A stretch of DNA of 64,000 nucleotides from DAOTXL01 sp034435455 (GCA_034435455.1 DAOTXL010000077.1:1-64000); one strand, 5' to 3'; counted from the first letter of the stretch, positions 16,760 to 26,500 are shown. The notes: a model not told the origin generated them from the sequence alone. Translations and numbers: made by a program.

Positions 16760-19700
16760 TCACGCCAGGATCGCTTCCAGCATCGCTTCGATCTGGGCGC
16801 CGGTTGGATGGCCGGTGAGGATGGCTCCGGCCGGGCAGCGGGTAGCGCACACCCCCCCGCCGCGACAGATCGCCGGATCGATCCAGGCTATCCGCTTTTC
16901 CCCTTCGCCCTGGAGCTGGATGGCGCCGAATTCGCACACCTGCTCGCAGTCGCCACAGCCACGACAGCGGTCCGGGTCCACCACGGCTGCCATCGCTTCG
17001 GGCCAGACATGCTCCTGGCCCAGCCAGGCAGCCGCCCGCGCTGCGGCGGCCATGCCGGCGATCATGGGATCGACCGTCGGGTCGCAGATAAAGATGCCGG
17101 GCCGGTGGGTGTCGGCGCAGCCCCATTCCCCGTGGACGCGGGGATGCCGCCCTGGCGTGTCGAACGCGGCGTTGATCTGGGCGTGCTCCTCGGCGTTGCG
17201 GGGGGCCAGGACCAGGGCCGAACCCTTCCACAGCGTCGCCCCATTGTGCATGACGGTAAAGTGGCCGGGCGTCTGCCGGATCTGCCGGGGGACGGTCTTG
17301 AGCCGCAGCGCCTGGATGCGCTGTGCTGAAAGTGCTCCCTGGCAGATGGTTGCCGCCGGTCCGCTGCCCACAATCAGCACCGTTTTTTCCAGGGGCAGGG
17401 AGACGCGCGGCCGCACGACCGACAGCCGCGTTTTGGCCACGGCCGCCGCGATCATGGCCGAGGCGGTGGCGGTGGCGGCGGCCGGATCGTCGTCGTGGGC
17501 CCAGGCGCACTGTTCGCGGATGTTGACGAACTCGAACAGGGGGTTGCCCCGGTCAAAATGCCGGCCTAGCAGGTTATCTTTGCAGCGCACCCGCTGGTAG
17601 GTGCAGCTATAGCACACCTGGTCCACGGCGCAGCAGGAACAGGCAGCCAGCACCACCCGGTTCAGGTTCTGGTCGGCCACGGCCTGGTAGATGGCATCGG
17701 CGGCCTCGGGCGAACAGGATTGGGCCAGCACCTGGCTGTAGACCACCCCCTGCCAGGTCCGTGCCTGGGCCTCCACCGCCGCCGTATCCACAATGTCCGA
17801 AATCTGGCCGTTGCACCGGCAGATGAACACGCCGATGCGCGCGGCACCCGCGGCGCTGACCAGCGGTGCCGGGCCGGTGGCAGGCCGTCGCCCGGCAAAG
17901 AGGTCCATCATCGCTCGCGCTGCGGCTGCCGATCCGGCCAGGGGGTCGTCCGGCTCTACCTGGTAGATCCCTTCTCCGGTTGCAAGGGGCAAGTTGTGAG
18001 TTACAAGGGGCAAGTTACCTTTTGCCTCTTGTCCCCTGCCCCTTGCCTCCTCTGCCAGGATGATGGCCCCCACCTCCAGCCGCTCGAAGCGTTCCTGCTG
18101 GTTGTGGACAATGGCCTTGGGCTCGCATACCGCCTCGCAGGCCAGGCACTCGGAGCAGGGCCCGCACATCAGGCAGCGCCGGGCCTCGGCTATGGCGGTC
18201 TCGGCGTCGTAGCCCAGCTCCACCTCGGCGTGACTGTGCAGGCGGCGGGCCATGGGAATGGTGGGGGCGGGGTGGCGGGGCACGGGGGTCAGTTCCTCAC
18301 GGGTCAGCTCTCGCCGGGCGATGGGCATCTCTCGGGCCGAGACCGAGAGCTCGACGGGCGGGATTCCCCGCAGGTAGGCGTCAATGCCGGCGGCTGCCTG
18401 CCGGGCAGAGCCGATGGCGTCAATGACCGACACCGGTTGGGTGATGGCATCGCCGCCGGCGAACACCCCGGGGCGGTTGGTCATATACGACACCCGGTCC
18501 ACATTGAAGGTGCCCTCGCGGGTGATGGCAAAGCCGTGCCCTTCCCCCAGGAACGACAGGTCAGGGGACTGGCCGATGGCCGGCACGACCATGTCAATCT
18601 CCAGGGTGAACTCGCTGCCGGCAATGGGCACCGGGCGGCGCCGGCCGGTGTGATCCGGTTCACCCGGTTTCATGCGCACGCACTCCAGGGCTACCACCCG
18701 TCCCTGTTCGTTGCCCAGGATGCGCACCGGAGCGACCAGGAATTCGATGGGGACCCCTTCCCGTTCGGCCTCTTCGATCTCCTCGGGCAGGGCCGGCATC
18801 TCGGCCCGGGTGCGGCGGTAGAGCACCCGTACATGGTCCACCCCCAGCCGCTTGAGGGAGCGGGCCACATCCATGGCGGTGTTGCCTCCGCCGATGATCG
18901 CCACCCGGGTGGACACCCCTCCCAGCAGATAGCTCAACACCCTCATCTGCCAGTGCGGATCGTCGGTCTGGTGGGAGAGGTTGATCGCCTTCAGCAGTTC
19001 GATGCCGGCGACCACCCCTCGCAGCTCTTCGCCGGGGATGCGCAGTTTGTGGTCCCGGTGCGCTCCCACGCCGATGAACACCGCCTGGTACCCCATTGCG
19101 AACAGGTCGTCCAGGGTGTATTGGCCGTTTGGGCCGATGGGCGTATTGAGGCGGATCTCCACTCCCAGCCGTTCGATCCGTTCCACCTCGCGCCGGATCA
19201 CGTCGCGGGGCAGCCGATAGGAGGGGATGCCCACGGCCATCATGCCGCCGACCACCGGCAGCGCTTCAAAGACCGTCACCCGATAGCCCTTGCGGGCCAG
19301 ATCGTCGGCCACGGCCAGGCCGGCCGGCCCGGCGCCGACTATGGCTACTCGCTGCGCTCCGGCTTCTGGCGGGGTCGTGGGCGGTGGGCACTCCGCCCCT
19401 TCTTCTTCCTGCCACTCCCAATCGGCGACAAACCGCTTCAGCAGGCGGATGGCCACCGCCTCGTCCACCTCGGCGCGGCGGCAGTTGAGCTCGCAGGGGT
19501 GGGTGCAGATGCGCCCGCAGATGCCGGGGAAGGGAATGGCCTGGCGGATCAGGTTCAGGGCCTCCTGGAACCGGCCCTGAGCGATGAGGGCGATGTAGCC
19601 CTGGACGTGGATGCCCGCCGGACAGGTGTTGGAGCATGGCGCCTTGCCCAATTTGTCAATGACCGCACAGCCGGGTTGTGCGCCTTCAAACAGATAAATA

Positions 19701-20053
19701 GCCTTGTGATCGGTGCCCGGTACCGTCACCGGGCAGACTTTCAGGCACTCCTTACAGGCGGTGCATTTGGTCAGGTCCACATAGCGGGGATGTTGGCGCA
19801 GCTCGACCTGAAAGCGCCCGGCCTCCCCCTCGGCGCGGTTGAGGCGCGTGTTGGTCCACAGGGTAATGTTGGGGTGCCTGGCCACCTCCAGCCACCGGGC
19901 ATTGAGCAGGTGGCGAGGCACTGTAGTCGCGCCGCCGTTGCCCAGGAAGGGCGAAGGCTCGACCAGGTGGACCTCAATCCCGGAGTTGGCCAGGTCCAGG
20001 GCTGCCTGAATGCCGGCAACGCTGCCGCCGATGACAAGTGCACCTTTGCTCAC
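16760..20053 (-). CDS. Giant HdrA-GltD/NfnB-HdrA fusion oxidoreductase
   Basis: 1097 residues from a GTG at 20053 that overlaps the korBC stop by 4 bp. Modules in order: an HdrA-type FAD opening (VIGGSVAGIQAALDLA) with a ferredoxin half (CTACKECLKVCP), residues 1-125; a GltD/NfnB-type reductase (about 125-600) with CSNTCPAGI, FAD motif GAGPAGLAVADDLA and NAD(P) motif IIGGGNTAMDVA; a Cys-rich segment (CLMCGPCSECLACEAVC); the HdrA N-domain (about 730-880, GVFICRCNGQ); a second, degenerate FAD-like domain (LIVGSGPAA); and a C-terminal 2[4Fe-4S] domain. The final cluster reads CRGGGVCATRCP and has lost one Cys. NfnB-type modules exchange electrons with NAD(P)H, so this protein could link Kor-reduced ferredoxin, Hdr and pyridine nucleotides; that is inference. 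Confidence 0.85.
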   Translation of the reverse strand: MSKGALVIGGSVAGIQAALDLANSGIEVHLVEPSPFLGNGGATTVPRHLLNARWLEVARHPNITLWTNTRLNRAEGEAGRFQVELRQHPRYVDLTKCTACKECLKVCPVTVPGTDHKAIYLFEGAQPGCAVIDKLGKAPCSNTCPAGIHVQGYIALIAQGRFQEALNLIRQAIPFPGICGRICTHPCELNCRRAEVDEAVAIRLLKRFVADWEWQEEEGAECPPPTTPPEAGAQRVAIVGAGPAGLAVADDLARKGYRVTVFEALPVVGGMMAVGIPSYRLPRDVIRREVERIERLGVEIRLNTPIGPNGQYTLDDLFAMGYQAVFIGVGAHRDHKLRIPGEELRGVVAGIELLKAINLSHQTDDPHWQMRVLSYLLGGVSTRVAIIGGGNTAMDVARSLKRLGVDHVRVLYRRTRAEMPALPEEIEEAEREGVPIEFLVAPVRILGNEQGRVVALECVRMKPGEPDHTGRRRPVPIAGSEFTLEIDMVVPAIGQSPDLSFLGEGHGFAITREGTFNVDRVSYMTNRPGVFAGGDAITQPVSVIDAIGSARQAAAGIDAYLRGIPPVELSVSAREMPIARRELTREELTPVPRHPAPTIPMARRLHSHAEVELGYDAETAIAEARRCLMCGPCSECLACEAVCEPKAIVHNQQERFERLEVGAIILAEEARGRGQEAKGNLPLVTHNLPLATGEGIYQVEPDDPLAGSAAAARAMMDLFAGRRPATGPAPLVSAAGAARIGVFICRCNGQISDIVDTAAVEAQARTWQGVVYSQVLAQSCSPEAADAIYQAVADQNLNRVVLAACSCCAVDQVCYSCTYQRVRCKDNLLGRHFDRGNPLFEFVNIREQCAWAHDDDPAAATATASAMIAAAVAKTRLSVVRPRVSLPLEKTVLIVGSGPAATICQGALSAQRIQALRLKTVPRQIRQTPGHFTVMHNGATLWKGSALVLAPRNAEEHAQINAAFDTPGRHPRVHGEWGCADTHRPGIFICDPTVDPMIAGMAAAARAAAWLGQEHVWPEAMAAVVDPDRCRGCGDCEQVCEFGAIQLQGEGEKRIAWIDPAICRGGGVCATRCPAGAILTGHPTGAQIEAMLEAILA
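17985..18052. repeat. Repetitive low-complexity insert inside the giant fusion gene
   Basis: The sequence GGGGCAAGTT recurs, mixed with CCTCTTGTCCCCTGCCCCTTGCC, and encodes about 23 atypical residues (LPLVTHNLPLATG). Related CTTGCC/CTCTTGTC stretches occur at intergenic sites near 20060-20095 and 23225-23285. This looks like an in-frame insertion of an intergenic repeat into a domain linker. Confidence 0.6.
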
Positions 20054-21624
20054 GTTCTCCCTCTACTTGCCTCTTGTCTCCCTCTCTCGTAGCCGACCTC
20101 GAGCGCTTTTATGTTCAGGTCGACCGTTTTGGCCGGCACCGACTCGGCTACGGCCTGGCGCATCGCCTCCTTGCTCACTGCGCCGACGATGGCCGTCCAG
20201 AAACCGAGCATCACCGTGTTGGCGACGCGGTTGTTGCCCATCTCCTCGGCGATGCGGGTGGCCGGGAGGCCATAGGTGGTGATGTCCCGGCGATGGTCAT
20301 CGGGCAGGGTCACCAGGCCGTTGTCAATCAGCAGCGTGCCGCCGGGGGCCAGCGTCGGGACATATTTGCTGTAGGCTCCCTGCGACATGATGATCATGCT
20401 GGTAGGCCGGATCAGGTGGGGGTGGTGGATCGGGTCGCTGGAGAGGACCACCTGCGATCCGGCAGCACCGCCCCGTGCCTCCGGGCCATAGCTCTGGGTG
20501 AAACAGGCCTCTAACCCATCGTAGAGGGCTGCCGCCTGGCCGATGATCTTGCCGGCGCTGATAATCCCCTGGCCGCCGAACCCGCCCAATTGCACCTCGG
20601 TGCGGGGCACATAGTCGGTCCGCGGCGGCAGGTGGGGCCGCTCGTCCAGCGCCTTCTTTTCGGCCTGCCACCACTTTTCCCCTCGGGCTGCCAGAGCGTC
20701 GAGGGCTTGCTGCAGGTCCGGGCGGGGGTTATCCAGGAACTTGCCCTCGACGATCTCGACGATCTCGCCCTTTTCGTTCACCTTCACGTCGGCATCTTTG
20801 GGGTGGGTGCCGTGGGCGGTCCGGCCCACTTTTTGGTAATACTTCATCATCTCCAGGCCGCGCCGGCCCAGCCTTTCGGGGTCCAGCCCCCGGCCTTCCG
20901 GGTTCCAGCGGGCATAGGCTGTGGAGCAGGGGGCGATGACCTCGACGAAGCTAAAGCCGGGGTGGGCCAGGGCCTCGCGCAGGGTCCACTCCAACTGCCG
21001 GGCGTGGAGCACGGTCCAGCGGGCCACGAACGACGCGCCGCTGGCTGCCGCCAGGTAGGGCAGGTTGAAGGGGTATTCAAAGTTGCCATATTGGGTCGTT
21101 ACCGCCCGGGCCTCATGGGGCGTGGTCGGCCCTACCTGGCCACCGGTCATGCCGTAGTTAAAGTTGTTGACGCAGACCACCGTGATCTCCAGGTTGCGCC
21201 GGGCGGCGTGGATAAAGTGATTGCCGCCGATGCCGGCGATGTCGCCGTCGCCGGAGAGGACGACCACCTTGAGCTCCGGGTTGGCCAGCTTCAGGCCGGT
21301 GGCGAAAGGCAGGGCCCGGCCGTGAGTGGTGTGGAACGAGTCCAGCCGTACATAGCCGGCAATGCGCCCCGTGCAGCCGATGCCCGATACGACGGCCACC
21401 TTGTCCAGGTCCCACCCTTTGTTCTTTTCCAGCCATTGCAACGCGCCGATAAAGGTGGTCAGGGCGGTGCCCAGGCCGCACCCCTGGCACCAGATGTGGG
21501 GCAGCCGCTCGCCGCGCAACAGCTCGTCCATCGGGTGCAACCCGGTCACCCAGTCGCTCTGGTCGGGCGGCTCGTAGCCCAGCATTCTCAGTCGTTCGCT
21601 GCGGTGCATCTCTTCTTCGGGCAT
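20050..21624 (-). CDS. korB: 2-oxoacid:ferredoxin oxidoreductase, fused beta and gamma subunits
   Basis: 524 residues from the ATG at 21624. Residues 1-310 are the thiamine-diphosphate beta subunit: WCQGCGLG, GIGCTGRIAGY, and the GDGDIAGIGGNHFIHAARRN / NNFNYGMTGGQ diphosphate-Mg site, as in KorB. Residues about 345-515 are a gamma subunit (QLGGFGGQGIISAGKIIGQA, SYGPEARGG). Together with KorA and the ferredoxin KorD this makes a complete enzyme that oxidises a 2-oxoacid with CoA to an acyl-CoA, CO2 and reduced ferredoxin. The sucCD neighbours point to 2-oxoglutarate. Beta and gamma are usually separate chains, so the fusion is notable. Confidence 0.92.
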   Translation of the reverse strand: MPEEEMHRSERLRMLGYEPPDQSDWVTGLHPMDELLRGERLPHIWCQGCGLGTALTTFIGALQWLEKNKGWDLDKVAVVSGIGCTGRIAGYVRLDSFHTTHGRALPFATGLKLANPELKVVVLSGDGDIAGIGGNHFIHAARRNLEITVVCVNNFNYGMTGGQVGPTTPHEARAVTTQYGNFEYPFNLPYLAAASGASFVARWTVLHARQLEWTLREALAHPGFSFVEVIAPCSTAYARWNPEGRGLDPERLGRRGLEMMKYYQKVGRTAHGTHPKDADVKVNEKGEIVEIVEGKFLDNPRPDLQQALDALAARGEKWWQAEKKALDERPHLPPRTDYVPRTEVQLGGFGGQGIISAGKIIGQAAALYDGLEACFTQSYGPEARGGAAGSQVVLSSDPIHHPHLIRPTSMIIMSQGAYSKYVPTLAPGGTLLIDNGLVTLPDDHRRDITTYGLPATRIAEEMGNNRVANTVMLGFWTAIVGAVSKEAMRQAVAESVPAKTVDLNIKALEVGYERGRQEASRGRT

Positions 21625-21629
21625 GGTCC

Positions 21630-22913
21630 TTACTCCTCGGCTGCTGCCACGGCGCTGACCTTTTGGGAAGGGGATCGTCCGTCAGGTGCCCGCACCTGGT
21701 CGGGGGAGATCCTGCCGGCCGCCAGGCGGATGACGTCGAGGACATGGTGCGGTTCCAGGATGTCGCCCCCGGCCCGGTTGGCGCCGAACACCAACGCCTG
21801 GCCGGCGGCGCAGCGTTCCACTTCGCGGACGATCTGGCCCATGTTGATCTCCGGCACCACAAAGGCGCGGATGCCTTTGGCCAGTTGCCGGATGCGCTCT
21901 TCGGGGAAGGGCCAGACGGTGATCAGCCGCAGGTAGCCCACGCGGAGGCCCTCCTCCCTGGCCTGTTCGATGGGCCACAGGGAGGTCCGCGCCGAGATGC
22001 CGTAGGACACCACCACCACTTCGGCGTCGGCCAGGTAGCGCTCCTCCACCTGGATGATCTCGGCCCGGTGGGCGCGGATCTTGTTCACCAGCCGCCGGAC
22101 ATTCCATTCGTGGGCCTGGGCGTTCATCACCGGATAGCCCCGCTCGTCGTGGGTCAGGCCGGTGACATGGATGCGATACCCTTCGCCGGCGATGGTCATG
22201 GGCGAGATGTAGCCGTCGCCGTTGCCGGCCGGGTTATCGCGGAAGATGCGAAAATGGTCGGGGGGCACATCTCCCCGGAGCACCACCGGGCGGTTGACGA
22301 TTTCGACCTCTTCCGGTGGGGGGATGACCACCTTTTCGGTCATATGGCCCACTTCGGCGTCGCTCATCACCAGCACCGGGACGCGGTATTTTTCCGACAG
22401 GTTAAAGGCGCGGATGGTCAGGTCGAACATCTCCTGGGGGGAGACGGGCGACAGGGCGATGATCTCATAGTCGCCGTGGGAACCCCAGCGGGCCTGCATC
22501 ATGTCCTGCTGCCCCACCAGGGTCGGCAGCCCGGTAGAGGGGCCGCCGCGCTGGACGTTGACCAGCACGCAGGGGGTCTCCAGCATGATGCCCAGGCCCA
22601 GGTTTTCCATCATCAGCGAAAAGCCGGGGCCGCTGGTGGCGGTCATGGCCTTGGCCCCGGCCCACGATGCCCCCAGGATGGCGTTCATCGAGGCCAGCTC
22701 ATCCTCCATCTGGATATAGACGCCGCCTACCTGGGGCAACCGGACCGACATCCGCTCGGCGATCTCGGTTGCCGGGGTGATGGGGTAGCCGGCGAAGAAG
22801 CGGCAGCCGGCCAGGATGGCCCCCTCGGCGCAGGCGTGGTCCCCCAGCATGAAATGTTCGCCGGTCAGCAACCCTTTTGTCGGTTTTGCGGCCAATTCTC
22901 CTGGTTTGATCAT
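21630..22913 (-). CDS. korA: 2-oxoacid:ferredoxin oxidoreductase alpha subunit
   Basis: 427 residues from the ATG at 22913, which overlaps the korD stop (ATGA) and follows GAGGGGG. Domain I contains GDHACAEGAILAGCRFFAGYPITPATE, the pyrimidine/substrate region of KorA, then EDELASMNAILGASWAGAKA and TSGPGFSLMMENLG. The C-terminal half has the transketolase-like fold (VVVSYGISARTS). It pairs with the beta-gamma fusion five bp downstream. The lack of an N-terminal gamma domain here fits its presence on the beta chain. Confidence 0.93.
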   Translation of the reverse strand: MIKPGELAAKPTKGLLTGEHFMLGDHACAEGAILAGCRFFAGYPITPATEIAERMSVRLPQVGGVYIQMEDELASMNAILGASWAGAKAMTATSGPGFSLMMENLGLGIMLETPCVLVNVQRGGPSTGLPTLVGQQDMMQARWGSHGDYEIIALSPVSPQEMFDLTIRAFNLSEKYRVPVLVMSDAEVGHMTEKVVIPPPEEVEIVNRPVVLRGDVPPDHFRIFRDNPAGNGDGYISPMTIAGEGYRIHVTGLTHDERGYPVMNAQAHEWNVRRLVNKIRAHRAEIIQVEERYLADAEVVVVSYGISARTSLWPIEQAREEGLRVGYLRLITVWPFPEERIRQLAKGIRAFVVPEINMGQIVREVERCAAGQALVFGANRAGGDILEPHHVLDVIRLAAGRISPDQVRAPDGRSPSQKVSAVAAAEE

Positions 22914-23218
22914 CGTTCCCCCTCGGCTTTGTGGATCGGCTCGATCTTGTCAGGAGGATGCATGCCGCCGTTTTCCACATAGATGGCGAAATCGGGGCAC
23001 AGCAGGGCACACAGGCCGCAGTTCACGCACCCGGAACCGTCGGTGATCTCCGGCGGGTGATACCCTTTGGTGTTGGTCTGTTTGGACATGACCAGCACCC
23101 CCCGCGGGCAGAACTCGACGCAGAAGCCGCAGCCTTTGCACCGTTCCTCGATGATCTGGACGATCCCATGCGGTATGCGGACGCGATCGCGGTCCAGTGG
23201 TTGTCTCCAGTAGGTCAC
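22910..23218 (-). CDS. korD: 2[4Fe-4S] ferredoxin subunit of the 2-oxoacid oxidoreductase
   Basis: 102 residues from a GTG at 23218 with GGAGG upstream. Two complete clusters: CKGCGFCVEFCPRGVL and CVNCGLCALLCPDFAI. The spacing and the motif GYHPPEI between them are typical of KorD, the delta subunit that takes electrons from the TPP/CoA reaction. It is the first gene of the kor block, and its last codons overlap korA. A free ferredoxin function in addition is possible. Confidence 0.92.
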   Translation of the reverse strand: MTYWRQPLDRDRVRIPHGIVQIIEERCKGCGFCVEFCPRGVLVMSKQTNTKGYHPPEITDGSGCVNCGLCALLCPDFAIYVENGGMHPPDKIEPIHKAEGER

Positions 23219-23396
23219 ACTCCCTCCTTGGTAAGCGGCAAGTGGCAGGTGGCAGGTGGATTTCTTGTTGCCTGCTGCCTGTCCTGAGCCATGCCCTGAG
23301 CCTTGTGCTGAGCCAGGATTTCAGCAAGTTCCATCGAGCCGCCGGAGCAAAAGTCGAAGGGGTAGCCGAAGGGCTTGTTCCTGGCTGCTTGCCGCT
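23219..23396. other. Repeat-rich spacer between sucD and korD
   Basis: This 178-bp gap contains GGCAGGTGGCAGGTGG-type low-complexity sequence (near 23230-23260) and degenerate TGAGCC repeats (near 23285-23320). A 61-codon open frame crosses it but has no ribosome site and no recognisable content. It probably holds intergenic repeats only, with transcription passing through. Confidence 0.55.
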
Positions 23397-24263
23397 TCAA
23401 ACCAGTTGTGCCACCAGGTCGGCGATCTGTCCTGGATGGCTGGCCACCCGCACTCCGACCGCGGCAAAGGCGGCGATCTTTTCGGCTGCCGTACCTTCTC
23501 CGCCCTCGATAATGGCGCCGGCATGTCCCATCCGCTTGCCGGGTGGAGCGGTCTGCCCGGCGATAAAGGCGGTCACCGGTTTGGTCATATAGTGGGCGAT
23601 AAACTCGGCTGCCCGCTGTTCGTCCGTGCCGCCGATCTCGCCGATGAGCACCACCTGTTCGGTCTGCGGGTCCTCTTCGAACAGCCGCAGCACGTCAATA
23701 AAGTCGGTGCCGACGATCGGGTCGCCGCCGATGCCAATGGCCGTGGATTGGCCCAGGCCGTGGGCCGTCAGGGCGTAGACCACCTCGTAGGTCAGGGTGC
23801 CGCTGCGTGACACCACGCCAACGGGGCCGGGGGTGTGGATATGGCCGGGCATGATCCCCACTTTGGCTTCGCCAGGGGTGATGATGCCGGGGCAGTTCGG
23901 CCCGATCAGGCGGGTCTCGGTGCGGTCCAGGTAGGCACGCACCCGGATCATGTCCAGGACCGGGATGCCTTCGGTGATGCATACCACCACCCGGATGCCG
24001 ACGTCGGCAGCCTCCAGGATGGCATCGGGGGCAAAGCGGGCGGGGACGTAGATGATGGAGGTATTGGCGCCGGTGGCTTCCACTGCCTCTCGGACCGTGT
24101 CGAATACCGGCACGCCGGCCACCCAGCCGCCGCCTTTGCCGGGCGAGGTACCGGCCACCACGTTGGTGCCATAGTCGATCATCTGCCGGGTATGGAACTC
24201 TCCCTCCCGACCGGTAATGCCCTGTACCAGCAGGCGTGTGTCTTTGTTGACCAGAATGCTCAT
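23397..24263 (-). CDS. sucD: Succinyl-CoA synthetase alpha subunit
   Basis: 288 residues from the ATG at 24263 (MSILVNKDTRLLVQGITG). It has the CoA-binding Rossmann domain (QGITGREGEFHTRQM) and the ligase domain with the phosphorylated His in GHAGAIIEGGEGTA. The enzyme converts succinyl-CoA, ADP (or GDP) and phosphate to succinate, CoA and ATP. Beside kor genes it would harvest the acyl-CoA as ATP, or in reverse make succinyl-CoA for reductive carboxylation. It lies 34 bp after sucC. Confidence 0.96.
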   Translation of the reverse strand: MSILVNKDTRLLVQGITGREGEFHTRQMIDYGTNVVAGTSPGKGGGWVAGVPVFDTVREAVEATGANTSIIYVPARFAPDAILEAADVGIRVVVCITEGIPVLDMIRVRAYLDRTETRLIGPNCPGIITPGEAKVGIMPGHIHTPGPVGVVSRSGTLTYEVVYALTAHGLGQSTAIGIGGDPIVGTDFIDVLRLFEEDPQTEQVVLIGEIGGTDEQRAAEFIAHYMTKPVTAFIAGQTAPPGKRMGHAGAIIEGGEGTAAEKIAAFAAVGVRVASHPGQIADLVAQLV

Positions 24264-24297
24264 TTCTATCCCCTTCTTGTTCCAGGCCGGGCGGGTC

Positions 24298-25434
<1,137 letters not shown>

Positions 25435-25500
25435 TTCTCCCTCCTCCGCTCAGGGTCCGGCAGCGGGGCGGATGGCCGGGCCGGGCGGCCAGACAACAGG

Positions 25501-25557
25501 GAGCCAGGCGCACTCCCGACCCCGACCGGCCGGGGGTCGAGGGGAGATGGCTGGCTC
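25501..25557 (-). promoter_or_regulatory. Large inverted-repeat structure in the sucC leader
   Basis: An outer 7-bp stem (25501-25507 with 25551-25557) and an inner 7-bp stem (25517-25523 with 25533-25539), with partial pairing between them, would fold into one long hairpin in the 5' untranslated RNA. It has no U-tract and matches no riboswitch class I know. It could be an attenuator, a protein site or just a repeat. Confidence 0.4.
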
Positions 25558-25619
25558 CTCTTGCCTGACCTGGCTTCCTCTTTCACGCCCATCGCCCCAT
25601 TGCGCGTTTGACGGGGGAT

Positions 25620-25648
25620 ATTATAGCACGCTGTGGCGGGGGAGGCAA
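25620..25648 (-). promoter_or_regulatory. Promoter of the suc-kor-hdr operon
   Basis: Minus strand: TTGCCT (25643-25648), 17-nt spacer, perfect TATAAT (25620-25625) preceded by TGC (extended -10). Transcription would start near 25613, leaving a leader of about 180 nt before sucC. Confidence 0.75.
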
Positions 25649-25748
25649 AATCAGGGAACAGATTGGGTCTATCCTGCGGGGACTTGCACCTGGGCTCCCT
25701 AACTTGTTGAGGGGTATCAAAAACAGGCCTGGTATTGCAAGTTCACTT

Positions 25749-26489
25749 TCATTTGCGGGCGATCAGACCGATATCCTCTCCCAACCGCAGGGGCATGAAA
25801 GGGTATCCGATCTGAAACTGAAGCAAGGCTGGCAAAAGAAAAAAAAGACGTTGTATAACTGTTGGAAAAAGGGGCAAATAGGGCGCATCCCACAATCCAT
25901 CGCTGAAAACCGTGGCCACGTATAAGCCGGCAGCTTCGATCTGCTCGATCCATTCTTGAGGCGTGAGAAGCGATATGTGCCCTGGATCGCGGAAGCCGAA
26001 CCAATTTTGCCCTTTCCAACGTCGAGAGATACATTCGGTATTCGGCATAAAGCAGAGCAAGACCCCTCGGGGCTTGAGCAGGCGTGCGCAGTGGGCCAGC
26101 GTCATCGCCGGCTGAGCCAGATGTTCCAGAACGTGAGCAGCCAGGATCACGTCAAACGAAGCTGGAGCAAAGGCAGACAGGTTGTGAGCGTCCATCTGCA
26201 CGATATGGGAGCGGGTGGTAGCCTGGCGAGCCACCTCGACAGCATAGCCGGAGATATCTATGCCATAGGTTTCGAAATCTCGCTCCAGGAGGCGCAGGGT
26301 GCGCCCCAGGCCACAGCCGATCTCCAGGAGCCGACCGCCCGGTTGATAGCGGCGGAGCAGGCGAGCAACGAAGCGACCGGCCCACCATTCGTAGCTGAGA
26401 GGACCCTGTCTGGCCAGCCGCGCCTGGAAGTAGTGATAGCTGGCGTCATATTGTTCTGCTGCATTGTCATGCCAGGTATTATCAGCCAT
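25749..26489 (-). CDS. SAM-dependent methyltransferase (class I)
   Basis: 246 residues from the ATG at 26489. The SAM-binding glycine motif is LLEIGCGLGRTLRLLE with an acidic strand end (TYGIDISGYAVEVA), then MDAHNL and the post-II motif FDVILAAHVLEHLAQP, as in the UbiE/Methyltransf_11 superfamily. The C-terminal part contains a hydrophobic segment (VIQRLFFLLPALLQFQ), suggesting membrane proximity. It starts 11 bp after the secreted propeller-like gene ends, so the two are probably cotranscribed. The substrate is unknown; a glycan or lipid is possible. Confidence 0.85.
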   Translation of the reverse strand: MADNTWHDNAAEQYDASYHYFQARLARQGPLSYEWWAGRFVARLLRRYQPGGRLLEIGCGLGRTLRLLERDFETYGIDISGYAVEVARQATTRSHIVQMDAHNLSAFAPASFDVILAAHVLEHLAQPAMTLAHCARLLKPRGVLLCFMPNTECISRRWKGQNWFGFRDPGHISLLTPQEWIEQIEAAGLYVATVFSDGLWDAPYLPLFPTVIQRLFFLLPALLQFQIGYPFMPLRLGEDIGLIARK

Positions 26490-26500
26490 GAAGTCGGAGG

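Larger units (their letters stand above)
25435..25748. other. Intergenic region upstream of sucC
   Basis: This 314-bp gap contains the sucC promoter (25620-25648) and a structured leader (25501-25557). Between 25649 and 25748, downstream of the methyltransferase stop, I see no convincing terminator and no gene. Confidence 0.6.

Noticed and set aside
16737..17510. Upstream extension of the mvhD-like gene to 389 codons.
   Set aside because: The extra 258 codons are an antiphase shadow of the giant fusion gene; the ATG at 16736 has a proper ribosome site and matches the family start.
23215..23400. A 61-codon frame between sucD and korD.
   Set aside because: It consists of repeat-derived sequence, has no ribosome site, and reads into both neighbours.
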